In this document: piece by piece, positions 58,301 to 64,000 of the stretch
Numbering within the stretch: the first letter of the stretch is position 1
Layout: each line of letters starts with the position of its first letter
Origin: Amoebophrya sp. A120
Lineage: Eukaryota > Sar > Dinophyceae > Syndiniales > Amoebophryaceae
DNA length: 64,000 nt
Assembly: GCA_905178155.1 (NCBI GenBank)
Contig: CAJINV010000001.1
Location: forward strand, 11,577,832 to 11,641,831
Direction of reading: 5' to 3'
Notes under the pieces: generated by a model
What the model was told of the DNA's origin: nothing
Database searches by the model: none
Seen by the model: only the letters and a program-made list of their open reading frames with translations
Program-made: the position numbers and the translations under genes

Positions 58301-60750
58301 CCGGTGAGCTGTTCAGCAGTGCGACCAGCCAACGCCGATTGCTCATCGCCACTGAAATCGTTAGTGGTGACAACGCGAATGTTTTGTGCCATCCTGGCTA
58401 AATTGTGCGACTGAAGCTGCTTGCGCCAACTCGCTTCCTTGAGTCGTGCTAAAATCTCCCTTCGGCCCTCGATTTGGGTGCGCAGAAATCCGAGAAATTC
58501 CTGACTCTGTGCGACGCTCGCGGCGTTAAAAAGATCCTGACCAGAGGTATTGCGCGTACGATCTCGATCGGATAGAAGGGATGGCTCGCTTGCAAAAGTC
58601 GTCAGACCCCCGGTGAGTGGAGGAGCTGAAGATGTGGAATTGCTGGTGTGCTCCTTTTCAACCTTAGTGTCGTTCTCAATCGCATCTGCTTGTCCCGCAT
58701 TGACTTTTTTCGCATGTAGTAGCGTTCCCTCGTCACGGTCAGCTTCCTTGCCCATGCTGCTGGAAGCACTAGCAGTCGCGCCAAACAGCGCCGCAAAAGG
58801 TTCTCTCCCTGCAGCTTGAGCTTCACCTCGTGCGGCCCTAGTTGCTTCCTTCCCCGTACTATGGGCATCACTGCTGCCCTCCACCTCAAAGAAAATTCTT
58901 GGTGGGACCCGATCGGGAATTTCTGGCGTCGCGTTGTCCATGGGCGACAAGTTTCCCACACTAAACGCCCGTTTCACGCTCAACAGCTGCCCCCTGTCAT
59001 AAATCAGCGGTCCCGCGGGCGTGCGCTGCAAAGACTGCAGGGCATTTGTCGTCACACTGCGCTCGAGCGAGCTGCGGGGCCGGGCAGGAATTCGGTTCGG
59101 TAGCTCGGGCGTCGTTGCGTTTACTGGGCTGTAGGCCTCGACGGGACCGAATGCGGTAACTTTTTTCAGGGTCGGTGGCGCGAGCTCGCCGGCCGGGACC
59201 ACCCTTGGTCTACTGCTTGAGTTCCTGCTTGGCCAGGTGAGATCACCTTGCAGACTCAGGTCAGCGCCTCCTTGTAGATGAGAAAACGCGTTGCGAAGCT
59301 TCTCCTCTGTACCACGACCTGGCGGTTCTGCTTGGTCGCGTGCTGGAGAGACAGTATTGTTGCTCGCCTCCTCCTGCCCACCACCACCTGCTTTGTCTTT
59401 TAGAAAGAGCGCGGGCATGGATCTCCGATTTAGCAGTAGCAGGTTCGCAGCGCTGTTTTCCGGACTTCGCAGTGGACTCCGCGTCCGCCTCTTCGCGCGG
59501 TTTCGCGACCAGAAGTACTTAGCAAGGGATTTTACGTCCTCGCGCTCCACTTCTAGCTCTCGGGAAGAACTGGAAGTGTGTACTTCCAGTTCCTGTGCAT
59601 CCAGTGCCGGCGGCGGAATTCTGCGATTTCTGGCCGAAGAGGAGGCTGCACGACCATTTCCGCTCTCTAGTTTTCTAGACGCACCTGCAAACAGCGCAGA
59701 GAAGGGTGGTTCTTGACCTGCGTCCTTGCCCGTAGCATTTTTACCGCTTCTTGTAATCCCAACCCGCTCGGGCGTGTCCCCGGAGCTGGTTCTATGCAAA
59801 TCCGGCGAGTCCTTGAGCTCCCTAAGTTCCCGTGCCTCCAGGATTTGGCTCGACGAAACCGAGTCTAGGTCGCTCCAGTTGATCGAAGGGCCGGTGGACG
59901 AATCGGTGTCGCTGGAATTCTTGTCAACGTAGGACTCCAAAGTGACGGACGACACGATCTCGGACCCACTCGCCGTGCTCCGAATTGGTGGCGGCGGTGC
60001 TAAGGCGGTCTTTCCCGCAATCGCCGGGTCCGTCGCGCCGTGGGGCAGAATCATCGGGTTCGAAGGTGGTGGTGACGAAAATGGAACACCAGGAGGTGTG
60101 CGTACTGGAAGTTTTTTTCCGACGATAATTCCGCTTGTTTTCCCGTCTCCCTCCTCGTCGTGTGAAGATTTTTTGAGCCCCAGTGAATTTGTAGCTCTGA
60201 AATCCATTCGACGAACCCGGTACTGCATGTTGTCCTCTAGTCTCAGCTCGTACCTGGCTCGGCAGTTTGGACACCCGGCCGCAAGCTTCGCGTGCACGAA
60301 CCGCGCGTCGCGTTCCTCGACAAGCACCCCGGCTCCGCATTGCTGGCAGTTGAACTCAATCACCGTTGTGAACAGCACCCGCTTCTGCGCAGGTATGCTG
60401 ACGTTCCGCTTCAATAGCGCTTGCTCCTCCTCTTTGCTCAGCGGGTCGAGGGGGATGTCCTCGAGGTTCTCGTCGAAACCGATGTCTGCCTCCGACGCCT
60501 CATCGCCGGAAAAGTTGTCCACCGCCTTGCCCTGCCGGACCCGGGTCGCCTGCCCAGCGACGGTGAAAAGGGCGCGGTCGCGGATGAACGCCGCAACGTC
60601 CTCCGCGATGGGGCTCAAGGTGAAGTCGTTCCCAGTGTCAGCTCCATCTGCCGCGAAGGTGGTTCCGCCGACGATGGAAAGCCGGGGGGATTGCTCCGAT
60701 TGTTCCTGAAGATCCTCGTTGTCCCACACAAAGGGCGCCAAGGGATCCAT
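55375..60750 (-). CDS. 1791-residue single-exon protein with a four-cysteine zinc motif, unknown
   Basis: A single uninterrupted frame from the ATG at 60750 (MDPLAPFVWDNEDLQEQ) to 55375. Near the N-terminus CQQC at 135-138 and CPNC at 160-163 form a CxxC-x21-CxxC zinc-ribbon-like motif, preceded by an acidic segment. The centre (about 180-1340) is Ser/Pro/Arg-rich and disordered, with several phrases repeated in variant form (PELPNRIPARPRSSLERS and PEIPDRVPPRIF; PFSALFAGAS and PFAALFGATAS). The C-terminal 450 residues contain helical, probably folded parts (AFRFWDKRWLKVLPEGDDLD; FYIRRCLKAFLHFIKKYLPS; LRSLVFLRAWLEIEHRELYP). No membrane helix is convincing. I do not recognise a family; nucleic-acid binding through the ribbon is possible but speculative. 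A 5.4 kb gene without introns is notable beside the intron-rich neighbours. Confidence 0.8.
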   Translation of the reverse strand: MDPLAPFVWDNEDLQEQSEQSPRLSIVGGTTFAADGADTGNDFTLSPIAEDVAAFIRDRALFTVAGQATRVRQGKAVDNFSGDEASEADIGFDENLEDIPLDPLSKEEEQALLKRNVSIPAQKRVLFTTVIEFNCQQCGAGVLVEERDARFVHAKLAAGCPNCRARYELRLEDNMQYRVRRMDFRATNSLGLKKSSHDEEGDGKTSGIIVGKKLPVRTPPGVPFSSPPPSNPMILPHGATDPAIAGKTALAPPPPIRSTASGSEIVSSVTLESYVDKNSSDTDSSTGPSINWSDLDSVSSSQILEARELRELKDSPDLHRTSSGDTPERVGITRSGKNATGKDAGQEPPFSALFAGASRKLESGNGRAASSSARNRRIPPPALDAQELEVHTSSSSRELEVEREDVKSLAKYFWSRNRAKRRTRSPLRSPENSAANLLLLNRRSMPALFLKDKAGGGGQEEASNNTVSPARDQAEPPGRGTEEKLRNAFSHLQGGADLSLQGDLTWPSRNSSSRPRVVPAGELAPPTLKKVTAFGPVEAYSPVNATTPELPNRIPARPRSSLERSVTTNALQSLQRTPAGPLIYDRGQLLSVKRAFSVGNLSPMDNATPEIPDRVPPRIFFEVEGSSDAHSTGKEATRAARGEAQAAGREPFAALFGATASASSSMGKEADRDEGTLLHAKKVNAGQADAIENDTKVEKEHTSNSTSSAPPLTGGLTTFASEPSLLSDRDRTRNTSGQDLFNAASVAQSQEFLGFLRTQIEGRREILARLKEASWRKQLQSHNLARMAQNIRVVTTNDFSGDEQSALAGRTAEQLTGAKAIASPQDQQIWLSVRRRDAWQRGASYELQKFAEIRQFQRKVNYSRNKLDVMRTILLFYEEELNDGVVWKFGGSTTSTGQASTSRLVSGRTNSHSPNRKGPQSLTKNKIKYDAALLANMTDPRITCDPFRHLLVVPVTSSTVFGGEAATYGATVRTSPISLELKEEITELGKNTPAPTSTVESISKAEAGARPPRLPEAISSRSGAPDSGRTATTVETEVSTTCSSTSSKSKPKDAVSPFLGLRFPTPDSSAPSSPDPGNLIRYPSQPHRSPSYYSTRRKSKDGHGYSASSASLRFLSPRGRAELVAFLHRMRQALRNAHEAVLYGQGILKPPRDLSSPGNPIRIFLPPSREDRSPAEVLDTSDEHHKSRRELEDYLCLLEGRTGKRVLQHRRDEAERTSRSISPVPDENYFEDGTARATSSTSERQRSSSSRRSNSKGRKRPSLPRAPSPISAQDESAAPFQFQDADVALERGPLYRGLAQEAFRFWDKRWLKVLPEGDDLDALEIALLTKIEVLISQDGMRVLTNFAFSPAELLQQAQSAGPQSPASDHTSTAAVTTPGPPVVLTSTGSPAGKEIAEKGFGKAISAALLAAEGAFSPDDASPLDSHAGTPPGSSTYAGEDLSMVVAGGNGEDGVDLLGDDREVIQSPPPSSAAIQTAAIRDHLDALQRFHLQTTPGSRTTSSREAGAGKELLFSSPSATSGQAHTPPPEEEPVAEVLVKSGALILALCNEDFTLFLRATNPMDQAFYIRRCLKAFLHFIKKYLPSFVLANYRQKPPVTTSSRTPSPPSAPANSSRGSAKSRTPEDGEFVLQNGKNKDRPVSTSATSNSKSSTSSSSKSSLLHTAKVKKTAPPPATPDDKPSTLAVLIGCWYVVLLQYSQDYLHGVLRSLVFLRAWLEIEHRELYPCLESESRAREEVVVTVEALFSSMLLVERIDARFMKMHHNSQAASALGTANRRNKINTQLLTEFLRL

Positions 60751-61811
60751 GGTCGCGCGGGGCGCGTGCGGGGGATTGTGGGCAGTCTAACCACACGTCG
60801 GAGGTAAAGCTGCGATAATGCGAAAATGTAGGCTCGGTGAGGAAAGGCTGAAGTCCAGCGGGTACAACGGGCTTCATAGGTACTGCAGCGAGGGTAGATA
60901 AGTATGAATGCGAACAACACTACAAAAAAGCAAAACAAGATTTCATGACCACTTGTTAGACATATTTACACGGGTAATCAAACAAAGGGGCACTTATGGG
61001 ACATATGGGAATGGGATCTGTAGTTTCTTCTGTTCTTAGTATGAATGCGCGCCCTACTACTTAATCTCAAAAGGGGCAAAACGCTACTTGGAGTCCTTTT
61101 TACCAACAAAAGGTGTACTTGACAACGCTGTTCATTTTTTTTTTTTGTCTCGGTTCTTGCGTGTGCAACTCGGCCCTCAGAGCTATTTACCATCGTAGGA
61201 AAGGAAGAAACCGCTCATTGACACAGAGTGAGTAGCGTCACATGTCACTGACTGACTCGACAAGACGCCTTGGATGTCCCGTGGTCCACATTGACATTCA
61301 CACGACTTCTGAGCACGTTTTTGATACTTGACCTTGAGATTGACATTGCACGAAATTCACAGGACACGACCACAAGGTCAGAGTAGACATGGTCAGGATC
61401 GAGAACGACAACATCTAACAGACCGACTTTGCACGACAGGGGGATCGGTCGACCAAGATCCCTTGCACCACGGAAATGACCATTGCCGAAGATCTGAATC
61501 TGGTGATGTCGCACCGAGTTTCTTCGCTGAAGTATCACGATTCTTGAGGATCCTTGGACTTATCGGCTTCGACACACACGAGAACGACCACCATCAATAT
61601 GTCTCCCCCAGAACTAGATAGAACACCACGACCATCCAAAATCAGTAGACTTAGAGTTGAGTTGCCATTTCGCTCTTGAGAAGAAAAACTACACTGGCTC
61701 TGGCGCGTCTGCGTCCTGCTATTTCGTAGCGAGAACCACCTGCGCCTGTCGCTTTATCTTTGACCACACGCATAAAAAAGTCGCTTATTTTGTCGGCGAA
61801 GAAAAATTGTC
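60751..61811. other. No gene recognised (1.1 kb)
   Basis: Between the HAD-like gene's stop codon and the start of the 1791-residue protein. Frames up to about 100 codons on both strands have no domain. An 11 bp T run lies near 61137-61147. Confidence 0.45.
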
Positions 61812-63104
61812 TTATGCCTCACCACCGTCCTCACGAAATACAGTTATCAGGTCGCTTACCCCCCTGCCTTCCGCCTGTCGCCTTGTCAGCCACAAATCCG
61901 GATAGACGAAAATGCCTCGCACCCCCGCTTGCGCCGCAGCATCGGTGTCGTCATCTCGGTCTCCGATGTGCGCCACGATTTTATGCCTTTGCTTCAGCTC
62001 CGCGAGCACATCGCGCTTCCACAACATGGAGCGAACCCCTCGAGGTCGGTGCCGAATTTCCCCATCCGGAAAACCGTGCTGCCGCAACCAGTCCCGCGTT
62101 TGCTCCTCCGTACCCATGCGCCGACCGGACACGTAAATCACGGCTCGTGCGCTTCCACTACTAGAAGCTTGTGGGGGTGGAGGAACCTGCACATTCGCCA
62201 GATCGCCCGTGCCAGAGCTCGATGACGAGGAAGCGTTGCCTGAGTCGACGTCCATGGCGACAGGCGCGGGCGCATGACTATTTCCATCCTTCGCCGACGA
62301 GGATAAAATGGCGTCTTTGTGCTCGTCAAACGGCGTCATGCCGCTCCAGGCCCGGAGAAAGGTCCGGCACCAAACGATCGGCTCGTCGAGATGGTAGTAC
62401 TCACCATCCAACAAAGCTTCCCAATACGCTGAGCTGCCCTTTTTACCATGAGTCTCCGCGAACTCAATGCGCTTTGTAATATTCGCCACAGTACCATCTA
62501 CATCCACAGACAAGAGCTCTTGCCTCCTGCCGCCCCGCGAGCGTGCCCCGCTCGGAGCTGCGTTCGAAAACAAGGACCTGATATTACCCGGTTTGCCGCG
62601 ACTGCGATTGCCTTGCTTCCCTTTGTGGTCGGTGGTATGATTGCCGAAGTTCTCCTTCGCGCGCCCACTCTTTGCAGATTTGCCGTGGTTTTTTGCAGAC
62701 CCATAGTTTTTCCCCTTGTGGTCGCTGTGATAAGTCTCTAGATACGAATCACCTTTGGCGCTGCCGTGCCAATTCCTGGCATCGGAAGATGTAGTGCCAT
62801 ACCCATTTGCAAGCGGTTGTGCATGAGTAGGAGCGGGTGCGGCCCAAAACTGCGCGTCTGCTACCACTGGCGGACCGTCCCAGCCCACGCTGTCGCCCAT
62901 CAGCTTTACGTTCACGGCATTAATGTTACCCACTTGTCTACTTGTGTTAGCGTTAATATGCACAAAAACAGACGGTAAAAGGAGAGGCAGGTTCTTGTTT
63001 TGAATATGACTTAGTAAGCTCCTTCTGAATAGACGACCTGGCGCGATGTTACAACTAGGGTGCTTGATATCGCGCACCGTGAAAAAACCTCTTTTCAAGA
63101 ACAT
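61812..63104 (-). CDS. HAD-superfamily phosphatase-like protein
   Basis: 430 residues from the ATG at 63104; the ATG at 62900 (MGDSVGWDG) would give 362. HAD motif I is clear: LLSVDVDGTVANIT, with the nucleophile and acid/base aspartates of DxDGT. Motif II is VIYVSGRRMG (the Ser). A Lys in LWKRDVLAELKQRH fits motif III, and IGDRDDDTDAAAQAGVRGIFV gives motif IV. The pattern is closest to small HAD phosphatases of the polynucleotide kinase 3'-phosphatase or acid phosphatase type; no kinase domain is present. The substrate cannot be told. An insertion rich in Ser/Asp lies between motifs I and II. The first 68 residues of the longer form are basic with few acidic residues (MFLKRGFFTVRDIKHPS) and may be a mitochondrial presequence. 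Confidence 0.75.
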   Translation of the reverse strand: MFLKRGFFTVRDIKHPSCNIAPGRLFRRSLLSHIQNKNLPLLLPSVFVHINANTSRQVGNINAVNVKLMGDSVGWDGPPVVADAQFWAAPAPTHAQPLANGYGTTSSDARNWHGSAKGDSYLETYHSDHKGKNYGSAKNHGKSAKSGRAKENFGNHTTDHKGKQGNRSRGKPGNIRSLFSNAAPSGARSRGGRRQELLSVDVDGTVANITKRIEFAETHGKKGSSAYWEALLDGEYYHLDEPIVWCRTFLRAWSGMTPFDEHKDAILSSSAKDGNSHAPAPVAMDVDSGNASSSSSSGTGDLANVQVPPPPQASSSGSARAVIYVSGRRMGTEEQTRDWLRQHGFPDGEIRHRPRGVRSMLWKRDVLAELKQRHKIVAHIGDRDDDTDAAAQAGVRGIFVYPDLWLTRRQAEGRGVSDLITVFREDGGEA

Positions 63105-64000
63105 CCTCGTCAACAACGCACATTCATTTCAGTATCCTACTCGAATTTATAGGTAAGCTAGTCCACTCAAATGCCATCCACTCAACACATCAAATTCGTT
63201 TGTTATCGCGTTTGTTATCGTATTGGTATTTGCCTTGCGCAACCTTTTTCATGTTGCTAAAAGCGATCCACAAAAGCAAAAGGATCGCATTCGCAGAGCC
63301 TCAAATCCAGCTGTTTTATTCAGGCGGATCTTTTAACCACCGGCGGAAGTACATTGCGATCCTCGTTTGCTTGAGGATCATCAACAGCGGCACGAGCCTC
63401 TCCCTCTGTACTTCCTTTTATTACTACAATCGGAACAAAAAACGATCGATCGATGGAAGCCAGCAGGGCGACACCAAATTCAAATGAGGAAACAAATGAA
63501 GTACTTACTTAGAAGGTAAAGGGGAACCGGAACCGCGAGGAACAAAAAATCTTCTGCGCCCACGTTCCGCGGATAGCGTGCCTGCTCGCATCAGCACGCG
63601 GCTGTAGCGGATGACGTGCATGCTCGTGCTATCAGCCCGCCGATGTAGCTGTAGCCTTGTGCCGAGACGTGTACTTATTCGCAGCTCTTTCTTTTCTCAT
63701 TCTTTTCTACCTTCCTCCGATGATGTTCATTTTGATGTGTGAAAACACGCAGTGTGCATTTCCTTTTCCGCCTGGTTCTGGATCGAAATGCCAAAAGCTT
63801 CATTTCTATGTCTGATCACCGGCGCGGCGTGAGCACTGTCGCTGCAAGCCAGCCCGGGTTTCGTACATTTCCAACTGCGAAGTTTCGCAAACTCAAGAAA
63901 AGTGCCGCAGTGTTTCCGCAAAAAAATGTGTGTCATACTCCACAGCTGCAGCTGCGACACTCATCCATAATCGTACTGATCACGATTCATTGCTGGTGAA
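63105..64000. other. No gene recognised to the window's right edge
   Basis: Plus-strand frame 63200-63487 and frames near 63730-64000 on both strands are short and lack domains. Presumably the promoter region of the HAD-like gene and intergenic DNA. Confidence 0.4.

Noticed and set aside
1-64000. Relic of the dinoflagellate spliced leader (TTTTGGCTCAAG) upstream of start codons
   Set aside because: Scanning both strands by eye found no convincing copy; absence does not exclude trans-splicing, since leaders are added to RNA.
1-64000. Bacterial or organellar origin, CRISPR arrays, prophage or insertion sequences
   Set aside because: Genes are split by short introns, lack ribosome-binding sites and operon spacing, and no spaced short repeats or transposase genes are seen.

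Overview
This window reads as nuclear DNA from an alveolate protist, most likely dinoflagellate-related. The gene and intron style resembles the parasitic Syndiniales (Amoebophrya-like), but that placement is inference. The supporting signs are: a CPW-WPC domain protein (a family known mainly from alveolates), a cathepsin C-type protease, very long low-complexity proteins, short spliceosomal introns, and above all introns made of short inverted-repeat elements flanked by target-site duplications (introner elements) that do not obey GT-AG. No rRNA, tRNA, CRISPR array or bacterial-type operon was seen.

Every gene I can support (16 of 16, two of them partial or unresolved) lies on the minus strand, a unidirectional array. 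From the right edge, in the direction of transcription: HAD-type phosphatase (63104-61812); a 1791-residue single-exon protein with a four-cysteine zinc motif (60750-55375); a five-exon CLC chloride channel/exchanger (54391-49871); a 1947-residue coiled-coil protein with a C-terminal membrane anchor (48699-42587); a 1502-residue disordered protein (41489-36518); an eight-exon SH3/coiled-coil protein (35192-32370); an incompletely resolved gene (32219-31147); a ten-exon fusion of the CNOT3/Not3 N-terminal domain with RING, TRAF-type zinc finger and two SH3 domains (29537-25452); a SulP-STAS-cyclic-nucleotide-binding-EF-hand transporter (24165-19388); a small membrane protein (18843-18273); a PPR protein (17870-14501); FolD (13583-12250); a CPW-WPC protein (11521-10397); a membrane-inserted cathepsin C (9431-5625); an ankyrin protein (4843-2321); and the first codons of a methyltransferase-like gene (128-1).

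Two intron classes coexist. About two dozen introns can be placed by joining reading frames, nearly all with GT-AG ends (one looks GC-AG). Three others (2628-2890, 2958-3111, 14734-14890) are inverted-repeat elements flanked by 5-6 bp direct repeats. Removing the element plus one repeat copy restores the reading frame and, in the ankyrin gene, the domain consensus. Two of the three belong to one family inserted in opposite orientations, so the element appears to be excisable from either strand.

The genes do not form an obvious pathway. They mix membrane transport, proteolysis, one-carbon metabolism, RNA-related and cytoskeletal/trafficking-like functions. The best candidates for undescribed biology are the introner elements and the Not3-RING-SH3 fusion. 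Exon joins were worked out by hand from frame, splice-site and domain continuity, with no transcript evidence.
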